Assembly: GCA_025370055.1 (NCBI GenBank)
Contig: CP073041.1
Location: 4,496,272 to 4,560,271 of the forward strand
Length of the DNA: 64,000 nt
Reading direction: 5' to 3'
Origin: Woronichinia naegeliana WA131
Lineage (GTDB): Bacteria; Cyanobacteriota; Cyanobacteriia; Cyanobacteriales; Microcystaceae
The translations under genes and the position numbers were made by a program. This document shows, piece after piece, positions 47,664 through 57,170 of this stretch. Position 1 is the first letter of the stretch. Each line of letters starts with the position of its first letter. The notes beneath the pieces were generated by a model that did not search any database, was not told the origin of the DNA, and was given only the letters and a program-made list of their open reading frames with translations.

Positions 47664-47754
47664 CTTCTCTCAACTGCTCAGGGTTTAAAATGGCGATCGC
47701 TGGCTGTCTCATCTTCAGAATTAAAAACGGCGATCGCTTTTTGGCAAGTACCCA

Positions 47755-48183
47755 TTAATATTTGCGAACTTTGCCCGTAAAACCCCTGGCTCTAAATTGC
47801 TCTAACTGTAAAGGAGTCGGTTGATTGGCAGGGACACTAATACGAATTTCAAATTCACTATTGCCAGGGGGAATTTCAGCGATGGAACCCACACGGGTAC
47901 GATTCTGCATAGCCGGTTCATTATTGGCATCATAAATACGGCCAAATACATCTGCATCATAGACTGTTTTTCCTGTCTTATTGTTAGCAATGCCCGTGAC
48001 TAAAAAACAATTGGCTGGATCATTAGAGCCACTGGTCACACTTCCCTCGGCGATTTCAGGGGGACAGTCTCGATAGTTAACTTGCGTTAAAGGAATTTCA
48101 CTTAAGGCTAAAACCGGAGCCGCGATCGCTCCCCCCAGTAAGGACAATAGACCGATTAAAAAAATTGTAAATAGAGTTCTCAT
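47755..48183 (-). CDS. secreted hypothetical protein
   Basis: 142 residues with signal peptide FLIGLLSLLGGAIAAPVLA. The mature part, VTGIANNKTGKTVYDADVFG with RVGSIAEIPPGNSEFEIRIS, resembles an FxLYD-like beta domain. It is convergent with the FecR-like gene. No function assigned. Confidence 0.68.
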   Translation of the reverse strand: MRTLFTIFLIGLLSLLGGAIAAPVLALSEIPLTQVNYRDCPPEIAEGSVTSGSNDPANCFLVTGIANNKTGKTVYDADVFGRIYDANNEPAMQNRTRVGSIAEIPPGNSEFEIRISVPANQPTPLQLEQFRARGFTGKVRKY

Positions 48184-48269
48184 AGTTTGCTTTTTTGGAC
48201 GGGTAGAGAGACAGGAATTGCCTCCAAAGAGTGAGTAACTATTAACTGGATAGCCAAATCTTAACCGAT

Positions 48270-49472
48270 TTAAGTGTGATGGCCATTTTCTGGAATCTCT
48301 TCTGGTTGAGGTTTAACAACCTTAGACTCATCGGATTCTAGGGAATTTTGGAACCAAGAGATGCGGCTGGGAATGGGGGTACGGGGCACGGGTTGTAATC
48401 CCTGCAAAACTTCCGATAGTTGGATTCTTTCCGGCTTAGTTTCCTTGAGTTTGTGCCAAACCGAACGGGACATCAGTAGAGTATGTTCGACTCGCTCTGC
48501 CCCCAATTGCTCCAAATATTCTTCTCGCTCATGCTGATAGTCGGCTGAAATCAGTTCTAAGGGGTGGGGGGGTAAACCCTGAACTAAATTGGCCATCTGG
48601 AATAATAACTTGGGATAGAGCCAGGTATAGGCTGGATGAACGGTTAACTCAGCTTGGTGAGCACGACAACCATCCTGGGAAAGAGTCAATTTAAAATAGG
48701 CGATCGCCGCTTTGCGTTGAGGTTCAAAGACATAACCACTAAAAACACTGCGCTGATGGAGCCAATTTTGAAAACGATCCGCCAGGGCAGTTAAAAAACG
48801 CGATTTAAAATCCTGGGTATGACGGTCAAACACCTGCCGCATCAAAGGAGGCATGGAAACACAATCCAACTGATAGAGCAACTGGGCATCCGCATTACTG
48901 ACGGGGAGAAGATTGGGTAAATCGGGGTTATTTTTAGCTAATTCTTGTAATAACTCAGGGGACAACGACCAATAGGTCATCTGGGCTAGGGGTTGAAATC
49001 CATTTTGGCGATAGAGAGCTAGAACATTTTTATCTTGAATATTGACTTCTAACAGCCAGGTTCGGGCTTCCCAAATCGTTTGAAAACAGTAACGCAATAG
49101 TTGGGAACCAATCCCCTTGGGATCGGTAACGAGTTCAGGCTGAATAGCAGATTGCTCGACTAAGACTCGCTCAACTCGCCAGGTGCTACGACTTTTATTA
49201 AAAGGAGCAATTTGAACAAAACCCCGCAAATGATTGAGGTTATCCTGTTCTGCCACAAAACCGGAAAAGAAATGCTGAAAGGGATTGGGAAAATAACTTA
49301 AGAACTTGAGCAGTCCGTACCATGACCGAGCGCGTTCTAGCTGTTCCGACAGCAGCAAATCTGATGTTCCTGTTTCTGTCTCAGTGGTCGCGGCTAAACG
49401 GGCAATCCCTTCCAGATCGCGATACTGTACCGAGCGGATCAAAAGTGGGGGAGCGTCAGTTGCAGTGGTCAT
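48270..49472 (-). CDS. GNAT-family N-acetyltransferase
   Basis: 400 residues. The N-terminal GNAT domain has IRSVQYRDLEGIARLAATTE, WRVERVLVEQSAIQPELV, GIGSQLLRYCFQTIWEARTW as the acetyl-CoA loop, and LALYRQNGFQPLAQMTYW. A C-terminal half of about 200 residues seems a second, degenerate GNAT-like domain. The substrate is unknown. Confidence 0.78.
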   Translation of the reverse strand: MTTATDAPPLLIRSVQYRDLEGIARLAATTETETGTSDLLLSEQLERARSWYGLLKFLSYFPNPFQHFFSGFVAEQDNLNHLRGFVQIAPFNKSRSTWRVERVLVEQSAIQPELVTDPKGIGSQLLRYCFQTIWEARTWLLEVNIQDKNVLALYRQNGFQPLAQMTYWSLSPELLQELAKNNPDLPNLLPVSNADAQLLYQLDCVSMPPLMRQVFDRHTQDFKSRFLTALADRFQNWLHQRSVFSGYVFEPQRKAAIAYFKLTLSQDGCRAHQAELTVHPAYTWLYPKLLFQMANLVQGLPPHPLELISADYQHEREEYLEQLGAERVEHTLLMSRSVWHKLKETKPERIQLSEVLQGLQPVPRTPIPSRISWFQNSLESDESKVVKPQPEEIPENGHHT

Positions 49473-49663
49473 GGTGGTTAGGGGAAATTGCCTACGGTTT
49501 CTATATTAATGTTTTTCTTAATATTTTTTCAGGCATTGATGAGACGAGGCTTAGTAAACGGCTTTTAGCCAAGATTTTTTCCTGAGTTCTGATCATTTTT
49601 CGTAAAGATTTGTAAACTATAGACTGACTCTCTTTACATGATGGTGATTTTTGTAAGCACTGA

Positions 49664-50575
49664 ATGGATAAACTAATGCGTATTGAACGTTTGCTCCTGA
49701 TAAGTCACATTGCATCAATGGCTTTTGGATTAGCGGGCCTGCTCTGGGTCTTGCCTAACCCTGATTTTATTCTTAATTTACCGGACTTTGGCCAGACTGC
49801 CTTTCGTTGGTCAATGGCCGGCGGTGGGGTGGTTTATATGTTGTTAGGGATGGGAGCCGTGTCAACCTATGCCTATCGTCGTTTAGGGGCTTGGCATACC
49901 TTCAGTTTTATGGCGGCTGCGATCGCCGTTTCCTTGAGTAGTGAGTTACTGGGAACTAGCACCGGTTTTCCCTTTGGCCATTACCGTTACCTATCGGGCC
50001 TAGGTTACAAAATTGCCGGTTTAGTGCCTTTTACCATTCCTCTCTCCTGGTTTTACCTTGGTTTTAGTGCCTATTTGATTGTACGCATGGGCTTAAAACA
50101 AACCCTGTTAGCGACCTGGCTGCAAGAATTTGGGGCGATCGCCTTTGGCTCACTGTTGCTGATGTCCTGGGACTTTGTACTCGATCCAGCCATGAGTCAA
50201 ACCGCAGTCCCCTTTTGGATCTGGGAGCAAGCTGGAGCCTTTTTTGGAATGCCCTATCAAAATTTTGCCGGTTGGTTTGGTACAGGAACCGTCTTTATGA
50301 CCCTGGCCACCCTGCTTTGGCGAGTCAAGCCCCTGAACTTATCGGAAGAACAACCTGGCTTACCCTTGGCTATTTATCTGAGTAATTTTGCCTTTGCCAC
50401 CCTGATGAGTATGGGAGCCGCCATCTATCCCCCCATTATTCTCGGTTTAATCCTGGGTGTATTGCCAGCCCTTTTCTTTTACCGTCTGGCCCGCCCTGAA
50501 TCTCGTTCCATTGCCGTAGAACGCTTGCAAGCCGTGATTGAGCGAGACAAAACTGATTTAGCTGCTGTTAAGTAG
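49664..50575 (+). CDS. cruF: carotenoid 1',2'-hydratase (CruF)
   Basis: 303 residues, multi-pass. It matches the CruF (DUF422) family, with SSELLGTSTGFPFGHYRYLSG and LMSWDFVLDPAMSQTAVPFW. CruF hydrates the psi end of gamma-carotene in myxoxanthophyll synthesis. The glycosyltransferase cruG follows 5 bp later, the usual pair in cyanobacteria. Confidence 0.92.
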   Translation: MDKLMRIERLLLISHIASMAFGLAGLLWVLPNPDFILNLPDFGQTAFRWSMAGGGVVYMLLGMGAVSTYAYRRLGAWHTFSFMAAAIAVSLSSELLGTSTGFPFGHYRYLSGLGYKIAGLVPFTIPLSWFYLGFSAYLIVRMGLKQTLLATWLQEFGAIAFGSLLLMSWDFVLDPAMSQTAVPFWIWEQAGAFFGMPYQNFAGWFGTGTVFMTLATLLWRVKPLNLSEEQPGLPLAIYLSNFAFATLMSMGAAIYPPIILGLILGVLPALFFYRLARPESRSIAVERLQAVIERDKTDLAAVK

Positions 50576-50580
50576 GAAAA

Positions 50581-51759
50581 GTGACTGAATTCCTGGCTTT
50601 TGTCTGCTTTTTACTATTGCTCTTGCAAATTCCGGCAACGCTAATTTTGCTGTCTCGTCTGCTCAAAGGGGCCGTTCGTCGGCCTCCCCTACTACCTGAC
50701 CAACCCACTCCCGAAATGCTAGGTGCGGTCAGTATTGTGGTTCCGACCCTCAATGAAGTGGATCGCCTTACTCCCTGTCTCACGGGATTACAACGACAAA
50801 CGGGGGAAGTTCGGGAAATTTTAATCGTTGATAGTCATTCCCATGATGGCACCAGAGAACGGGTGACAGAGGCGATCAAAGTAGATCCGCGTTTCCAGTT
50901 ATTGACCGATGATCCCTTACCCTTGGGATGGGTCGGTCGTCCCTGGGCTTTGAATTATGGTTTTCGTCATAGTTCCTCTGCCAGTGATTGGATTTTAGGC
51001 ATTGATGCTGATACCCAGCCCCAGCCAGGATTGGTTGCCAGTTTGCTCAAGGCTGCTGATCAAGAGGGTTATGATCTGCTCTCTCTTGCACCCCAATTTA
51101 TTTTGGAATCCCCAGGGGAATGGTGGCTGCAACCGGCTTTATTAATGACATTGCTATACCGTTTTGATTCGGCGGGAGTTCGCAATCAAGCACCGACCAG
51201 GGTGATGGCCAATGGCCAATGTTTTCTCTGTCGTCGTACGGTTTTAGCCGCCTTGGATGGCTATCAAGTGGCCGCCCGTTCCTTTTGCGATGATGTCACC
51301 CTAGCTCGTTATGCCGCTCAACAGGGTTACAAAGTCGGATTTTTGGATGGGGCCAAGGTTATTCGCGTGCGAATGTATGCAGGAATGGCGGAATTGTGGC
51401 GGGAATGGGGGCGATCCCTGGATCTTAAGGATGCCACGTCTCGAACAGAACTTTGGGGAGATTTAGCCCTATTAACCCTAGTGCAAGGTTTACCCCTATG
51501 GCTTTTGGGAATGTTAGGTCTGGCTTGGCTCTTAGGTAATCATTTTTTAACCCTACAAGCAGCGATCGCCGTCAATGGGGTTTTAGTTTTGATTCGTTTC
51601 GCCCTTTTATTCGCCGTTTATCCTTCCTATTACCGAGAGCAACAATCTTTAGCAGCCCTCTGTTTTTGGTTATCTCCCCTAGCCGACGTGATCGCTGTGA
51701 TACGGATTTTTTTGTCAGCCTCTCAGCAACCGAAACAATGGCGAGGCAGACAATATTAA
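50581..51759 (+). CDS. cruG: 2'-O-glycosyltransferase (CruG)
   Basis: 392 residues with a GTG start directly after AGGAAAA. N-terminal anchor helix, then a GT2 domain: VSIVVPTLNEVDRLTPCLTG, LIVDSHSHDGTRE, ILGIDADTQPQPG (DXD), the Q/RxxRW-like RMYAGMAELWREWGRSLDL, and two to three C-terminal helices. CruG attaches the sugar of myxoxanthophyll. Its position directly after cruF supports the call. Confidence 0.9.
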   Translation: MTEFLAFVCFLLLLLQIPATLILLSRLLKGAVRRPPLLPDQPTPEMLGAVSIVVPTLNEVDRLTPCLTGLQRQTGEVREILIVDSHSHDGTRERVTEAIKVDPRFQLLTDDPLPLGWVGRPWALNYGFRHSSSASDWILGIDADTQPQPGLVASLLKAADQEGYDLLSLAPQFILESPGEWWLQPALLMTLLYRFDSAGVRNQAPTRVMANGQCFLCRRTVLAALDGYQVAARSFCDDVTLARYAAQQGYKVGFLDGAKVIRVRMYAGMAELWREWGRSLDLKDATSRTELWGDLALLTLVQGLPLWLLGMLGLAWLLGNHFLTLQAAIAVNGVLVLIRFALLFAVYPSYYREQQSLAALCFWLSPLADVIAVIRIFLSASQQPKQWRGRQY

Positions 51760-51766
51760 GCTATCT

Positions 51767-54673
51767 TTAAGAGCGTGAATGCACCTGTAAGACCTGGGCT
51801 AAATATTGACCCGTATAGGATTGCGGATTCTGGGCAACGGTTTCAGGGGTTCCCATGGCAATGATTTCTCCACCGCGATCGCCGCCTTCCGGGCCCAGGT
51901 CAATCACCCAATCACTACAGCGAATCACATCTAAGTTATGTTCAATCACTAAAATCGAATTACCTTTGTCAACTAATCTTTGTAAAACATTTAATAATTG
52001 ATGAACATCGTAAAAGGATAAACCGGTTGTCGGTTCGTCAATTAAATATAAGGTTTTCCCCGTGGCCCGACGTGATAATTCCGTCGCTAATTTCACCCGT
52101 TGCGCTTCTCCGCCGGATAGGGTGGGAGCCGATTGACCTAATTTGACATAGCCTAAACCCACATCCACTAATGTTTGTAAACGAGTAACCGCACGGGGAA
52201 TATTTTCAAAGACTTTGAGAGCTTCTTCAGCCGTTAATTCCAAGACATCAGCAATGGAATAATCTTTAAATTTGACTTGTAAAGTTTCACGGTTATATCT
52301 AGTTCCTTTACAAACATCGCACTGCACATAAACATCCGGCAGAAAATTCATTTCAATGATATTAACCCCTTGTCCTCCGCAGGCTTCACAACGCCCTCCT
52401 TTAACATTAAAAGAAAATTGTCCAGGCTTATAACCTCTGGCTTTAGCTTCAATAGTTTGGCTAAAAATTTCTCGAATCGGGTCAAAAATGCCGGTATAGG
52501 TCGCCGGATTAGAACGAGGTGTACGGCCAATAGGAGATTGATCAATCACAATCACTTTATCAATAGCTTCTAAACCTTTTATCTCTTCCAAATGTTTAGG
52601 AAATGGGGTTAAACGGGTTAAATGGTGTTGTAAAGCAGGATATAATAACTCATTAATTAAAGTTGATTTACCCGACCCTGAAACTCCTGTAATGCAAACC
52701 AATTTACCGAGGGGAATTTCTACATTAATATTTCTCAGATTATTTTGAGCGCAATTCTTGAGTTTTAAAATACAACCATTGCCTACTCTTCGAGTCTCTG
52801 GAGTTGCGATCGCCTTTTTTCCTGATAAATAAGCTCCTGTTAACGATTCTTCTGAGCTTAATAGGGTTTCTAAATCCCCTTCACAGACAATTTCACCACC
52901 ATGAATACCTGCTTTGGGGCCAATATCCACCAAATAATCTGCCTGACGAATGGTATCTTCATCATGTTCAACCACAATCAGAGTATTGCCTAAATCTCGC
53001 AATCTTTTTAAAGTATTTAAGAGGCGATCGTTATCCCGTTGATGAAGACCAATACTTGGTTCATCTAATACATAAAGAACTCCCGTTAAACCCGAACCAA
53101 TTTGGGTGGCTAAACGAATGCGTTGGGCTTCACCTCCCGATAGAGTCATGGCGGCTCGATCTAGGCTCAAATAATCTAGGCCAACATCCATTAAAAATTG
53201 CAATCTAGCGCGAATTTCCCTCAGGGCCAATTCCCCAATTAAGGCTTGCCGAGGCGTTAAGGTTAGTTGTTGAATTCGTTCTAAGGTTTCTCGAATTGGA
53301 GCACTGGTTAACTCATCAATATGATATTGTCCTAAACGCACGGCTAAAGCTTCCGGTTTTAAGCGTTTACCAGCGCAGGTTTCACAAATTTGATTAACAA
53401 TATATTTTTCTAACTTTTGTTTAATGGCATCAGAGGAACTATCTTGGTAATTGCGGTCTAACATCGTTAAAATACCAGCAAATTTACGATAGTAGCCCTT
53501 GCCTTGGTGATAACGAGAATCTTCGGCAAACCACACCTCTTCTTCGCTACCATGCAGTAGAATATTTTGCTGTTCAGGTGTTAATTTTTGCCAAGGGGTT
53601 TGCAACTCAAAATTGAAGGCTTGCCCTAAACTATATAATAATGATAAATAATAGGAATTATCTCGATCTGACCAGGGTGCGATCGCTAAATATAAAGGTT
53701 GAGTGGGATCAGGTATGACTAATTCGGGGGAAAAGGTGCGATGGGTTCCCAAGCCATGACAATCAGGACAGGCTCCATAGGGAGAATTAAAGGAAAATAA
53801 ACGGGGCGATAATTCTTCCATGACAGCCCCATGTTCAGGACAGGCAAAATTTTCAGAAAAGATCATTTCTTTGCTATCGGGCAAGGCATAGATTCCTGGT
53901 TTTTCGGCAGCTATTAAGGTTTTTTGAGATGATTTTTCCGATTCTAGATCATTCAATATTTCAATAATGGCTGTGCCTTCTGCCTGTTTTAAACAAGTGC
54001 TTAAAGAATCGACTAATCGCTCTTGTAGTCCTGGTTTTTGAATCAGTCGATCAATGACAATTTCAATATGGTGTTGATGATTTTTATTTAGTTCAATATT
54101 GTCCGTTAATTCTCTCACTTCACCATTAATTCTCACCCTCACAAAACCCTGGGAGGCTAAACTGGAAAGTAATTGTTTATGAGTTCCCTTTTTGCCTCGT
54201 ACTACTGGAGCTAAGATCTGGAATTTGGTGCGCTCTGGTAAAGCCATAATGCGATCGCACATTTCATCAATGGTTTGAGGCGCGATATTTCTGTCACAAT
54301 GGGGACAATGGGGACTGCCTGCCCGACCAAAAAGTAGGCGTAAATAGTCATAAATTTCGGTGACAGTACCAACGGTAGAACGGGGATTATGGGAGGTGGA
54401 TTTTTGATCAATAGAAATAGCGGGGCTTAGACCTTCAATGGCATCCACATCCGGTTTATCTAGTTGTCCTAAAAATTGGCGAGCGTAGGCACTCAGAGAT
54501 TCCACATACCGCCGTTGACCTTCGGCAAAGATGGTATCAAAGGCCAAGGAAGATTTTCCTGAACCCGAAACTCCCGTAAAGACAATCAGGCGATCGCGGG
54601 GTAAATCCAGATCAACGTTTTTGAGGTTATGTTGTCTCGCGCCTCGAATGCGGATGGTGTTTTGGTCAGTCAT
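51767..54673 (-). CDS. uvrA: excinuclease ABC subunit A
   Basis: 968 residues. Two ABC modules: Walker A GVSGSGKSSLAFDTIFAEGQ near residue 35 and GVSGSGKSTLINELLYPAL near 660. Signatures LSGGEAQRIRLATQIGS and LSGGEAQRVKLATELSRR. Zinc fingers CPHCDRN region and CEACGGQG...CDVCKG. It recognises bulky DNA lesions in nucleotide excision repair. Confidence 0.98.
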   Translation of the reverse strand: MTDQNTIRIRGARQHNLKNVDLDLPRDRLIVFTGVSGSGKSSLAFDTIFAEGQRRYVESLSAYARQFLGQLDKPDVDAIEGLSPAISIDQKSTSHNPRSTVGTVTEIYDYLRLLFGRAGSPHCPHCDRNIAPQTIDEMCDRIMALPERTKFQILAPVVRGKKGTHKQLLSSLASQGFVRVRINGEVRELTDNIELNKNHQHHIEIVIDRLIQKPGLQERLVDSLSTCLKQAEGTAIIEILNDLESEKSSQKTLIAAEKPGIYALPDSKEMIFSENFACPEHGAVMEELSPRLFSFNSPYGACPDCHGLGTHRTFSPELVIPDPTQPLYLAIAPWSDRDNSYYLSLLYSLGQAFNFELQTPWQKLTPEQQNILLHGSEEEVWFAEDSRYHQGKGYYRKFAGILTMLDRNYQDSSSDAIKQKLEKYIVNQICETCAGKRLKPEALAVRLGQYHIDELTSAPIRETLERIQQLTLTPRQALIGELALREIRARLQFLMDVGLDYLSLDRAAMTLSGGEAQRIRLATQIGSGLTGVLYVLDEPSIGLHQRDNDRLLNTLKRLRDLGNTLIVVEHDEDTIRQADYLVDIGPKAGIHGGEIVCEGDLETLLSSEESLTGAYLSGKKAIATPETRRVGNGCILKLKNCAQNNLRNINVEIPLGKLVCITGVSGSGKSTLINELLYPALQHHLTRLTPFPKHLEEIKGLEAIDKVIVIDQSPIGRTPRSNPATYTGIFDPIREIFSQTIEAKARGYKPGQFSFNVKGGRCEACGGQGVNIIEMNFLPDVYVQCDVCKGTRYNRETLQVKFKDYSIADVLELTAEEALKVFENIPRAVTRLQTLVDVGLGYVKLGQSAPTLSGGEAQRVKLATELSRRATGKTLYLIDEPTTGLSFYDVHQLLNVLQRLVDKGNSILVIEHNLDVIRCSDWVIDLGPEGGDRGGEIIAMGTPETVAQNPQSYTGQYLAQVLQVHSRS

Positions 54674-54771
54674 GGGCGATCAGGCTTAACTTTTCTTTAT
54701 AATTGTAGTCCGACTTTGTACAATTTAGTAGATGATATAGGACGAGCAATAAGTACGTTTTTTTTGGTAAA

Positions 54772-54966
54772 ATGCAAAACTCAAAAAAAGGCCCTCAGTT
54801 CGTTCAATATTTTGAACCTGTTATAGCAGCATTAAAAGAATTGGGTAATTCAGGAACTCCAGCAGAAATTAGGGATTTGATCATGCAAAAACTGAATATT
54901 TCTGATGATTTTATTGATGGGAAATTGAATAGTGGCGCATCTCGTTTTGAAAATCAAGTTTACTAA
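54772..54966 (+). pseudogene. Mrr-type restriction protein, N-terminal winged-helix remnant
   Basis: 64 codons, PQFVQYFEPVIAALKELGNS, GTPAEIRDLIMQKLNISDDF, then SRFENQVY-stop. This is the Mrr N-terminal DNA-binding domain; the nuclease domain is missing. The following 50 bp keep a coding-like KNEKELTKKQQEKLKK, suggesting decay by a stop and deletion. Confidence 0.65.
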
Positions 54967-55047
54967 AAAAATGAAAAAGAATTAACAAAAAAACAGCAAG
55001 AGAAGTTAAAAAAGTAAACTTTACATACCCTTGAGGAAAATACCTCT

Positions 55048-55453
55048 TTTGGGAATTTGGCACGGGACGTGAGACGACAATTAAATGTTTCTTTAGCCAG
55101 TACGATATTTTCTGTTTAGCATTGATGACCAAAAAGTAGTTGAATCCTTGTTATCCCGTCCTAACGAAGCCCCTGTAACCGTTGCTCTTACCAATATAGG
55201 TCGTATAGACATTCCTAGTGATTATGGATTACTTAAGTTAGAGGAAATTAGTTTTATTCGTGCTCAGGCAGTTTTTGGTGGTATTTTTAGTGCGGCAGTG
55301 ACAACCTTTCAAGACACCATGATTTTAAATTTTATGTTTTCTGAGCCTTCGTTAAGTCAAGAAAAAATCGAAATTCTAGTTGATCGGACATTTTCTTATA
55401 TTATGGATCTTTGTCATCCCGAAAACAGACCAGAACAGGGAATTATGTTTTAG
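55048..55453 (+). pseudogene. condensation/acyltransferase domain, C-terminal remnant
   Basis: The last 101 codons are open from 55148 (LLSRPNEAPVTVALTNIGRI, AQAVFGGIFSAAVTTFQDTM). Upstream pieces of the same protein continue in shifted frames (DIFCLALMTKK near 55110, FGNLARDVRRQLN near 55050). It resembles the C-terminus of PapA-like condensation-domain acyltransferases. No start codon; broken by at least two frameshifts. Confidence 0.6.
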
Positions 55454-55486
55454 GTTCTTAGTCTTTAATTAATTAACCATAACATT

Positions 55487-56950
55487 ATGAATGCCTCTAC
55501 TTTATCCCACCCGCCAGGGACGCTTCCCAAATTAAAGCTCTTAACGATGTTCCGTTTGGGTTTATTCCAAATGGGATTGGGCATTATGTCTCTATTGACG
55601 CTAGGTGTCCTGAATCGTCTGCTTATTGATGAGTTGGCCGTGTTACCTGGAATTGCTGCCGCCGCGATCGCCACCTATCAATTTGTCAGTCCGGTGCGGG
55701 TATGGTTCGGGCAGCTATCGGACAGTAAAAGATTATTTGGCTACCATCGAACTGGTTATGTTTGGCTTGGCGCGATTTTCTTTACCGTCATTGCCTTTCT
55801 CGCTTTACAAGTGGTTTGGCAGTTGGGCTGGTCGGTGCAAAATAATGGTTGGACAACGGTGACTTACCTCTGGACAGGGCTTTTAGCCATCGTTTTTGGA
55901 TTCTATGGCTTGGCTCTCAGTGCCAGTTCGGTTCCCTTTGCAGCTCTTCTGGTGGATGTTTCCGATGAGGATAACCGTTCTCAATTAGTGGGCATTGTTT
56001 GGTCGATGTTAATGGTGGGCATTGTGGTAGGGGCAATTGTTAGCTCGAAACTGTTGGATACTCCCAATATTTGCGGGGCCGCTATCCTCAGCTATGATCC
56101 AAACCAGGTAACAAAAAACGCCAATATTCCCCAGCTTCAACAGGCGATCAATCCCGTTTTTGTGATCATGCCGGCGATCGTTTTATTATTTAGCATCCTA
56201 GCAACGTTCGGGGTAGAAACCAAATATTCTCGTTTTTCGAGTCGTTCTCAATACATTGAACGAGAGGATCAAATTACCTTGGGTCGAGCCTTAAAAGTGC
56301 TAACAGCGAGTCGGCAAACAGGCTTTTTTTTCACCTTTCTGTTGTTACTAACGATTAGTCTATTTATGCAGGATGCCATTATGGAACCCTACGGAGGGGA
56401 AGTGTTTGGTATGTGCATTGCTCAAACCACCCAATTAAATGCTTTTTTTGGCATGGGAACCCTAATCGGTATTGCTACAACGGGCTTTTTAGTTTTACCA
56501 AAGCTGGGCAATCAACGTACAACGAAATGGGGCTGTTTAGTGGCGGCCACTTGTTTTAGTGTTTTAATTTTGGCAGGATTTTTAGAAAATCAGACCTTAC
56601 TAAAATCGGGTTTACTCTTGTTTGGTTTAGCCTCTGGCATGATTACCGCCGGAGCCACTAGTTTAATGTTGGATTTAACGGCGGCCGAAACGGCTGGAAC
56701 CTTTATTGGTGCCTGGGGTCTGGCTCAGGCTATGTCACGGGGTTTGGCCACGGTATTGGGAGGCGCGTTTTTAAGTTTAGGAAAGTTTCTCTTTGTCAGT
56801 CCGGTTCTTGCCTATGGTTTGGTGTTTGCCTTGCAATCAGTGGGTCTTGTCTGTGCCGTTTTGTTATTGAATCGGATTAGTGTCCGCGAGTTTAAGGCCA
56901 ATGCTCAAGCGGCGATCGCCTCTATTATGGAAGGGGATTTAGGCAGTTAA
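55487..56950 (+). CDS. MFS transporter, PucC/BCD family
   Basis: 487 residues, twelve hydrophobic segments. PucC-family signatures: LKLLTMFRLGLFQMGLGIMS, LNRLLIDELAVLPGIAAAA, VWFGQLSDSKRLFGYHRTGY and GLASGMITAGATSLMLDLTA. PucC-like proteins are linked to delivery or assembly of (bacterio)chlorophyll complexes; in cyanobacteria the role is not settled. A C-terminal cytosolic tail is present. Confidence 0.88.
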   Translation: MNASTLSHPPGTLPKLKLLTMFRLGLFQMGLGIMSLLTLGVLNRLLIDELAVLPGIAAAAIATYQFVSPVRVWFGQLSDSKRLFGYHRTGYVWLGAIFFTVIAFLALQVVWQLGWSVQNNGWTTVTYLWTGLLAIVFGFYGLALSASSVPFAALLVDVSDEDNRSQLVGIVWSMLMVGIVVGAIVSSKLLDTPNICGAAILSYDPNQVTKNANIPQLQQAINPVFVIMPAIVLLFSILATFGVETKYSRFSSRSQYIEREDQITLGRALKVLTASRQTGFFFTFLLLLTISLFMQDAIMEPYGGEVFGMCIAQTTQLNAFFGMGTLIGIATTGFLVLPKLGNQRTTKWGCLVAATCFSVLILAGFLENQTLLKSGLLLFGLASGMITAGATSLMLDLTAAETAGTFIGAWGLAQAMSRGLATVLGGAFLSLGKFLFVSPVLAYGLVFALQSVGLVCAVLLLNRISVREFKANAQAAIASIMEGDLGS

Positions 56951-56968
56951 TGAAGGATAGATAATTTT

Positions 56969-56996
56969 TTCTAGCCAGCCTGACTGTTAGGCTAGA
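56969..56996 (+). terminator. hairpin after the PucC-like gene
   Basis: CTAGCC and GGCTAG enclose about 13 bp, 20 bp after the stop at 56950. No strong T-run follows, so it is a possible rather than clear terminator. Confidence 0.4.
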
Positions 56997-57170
56997 GAGA
57001 AGATAGTAAGAAAAACCATAGACAAATATCTTAGGTCTTACTTTGCCGGTGTAATCCTGACTGGGTGAACTACAACCCCCTCAGTCGGACTAGGCTTGTA
57101 GCCTATCAGAGAGTAGATGATCGCAAGCCAACAGGTTAAGATTGGTTAACGATCCCTCTAATTTCTGGTC

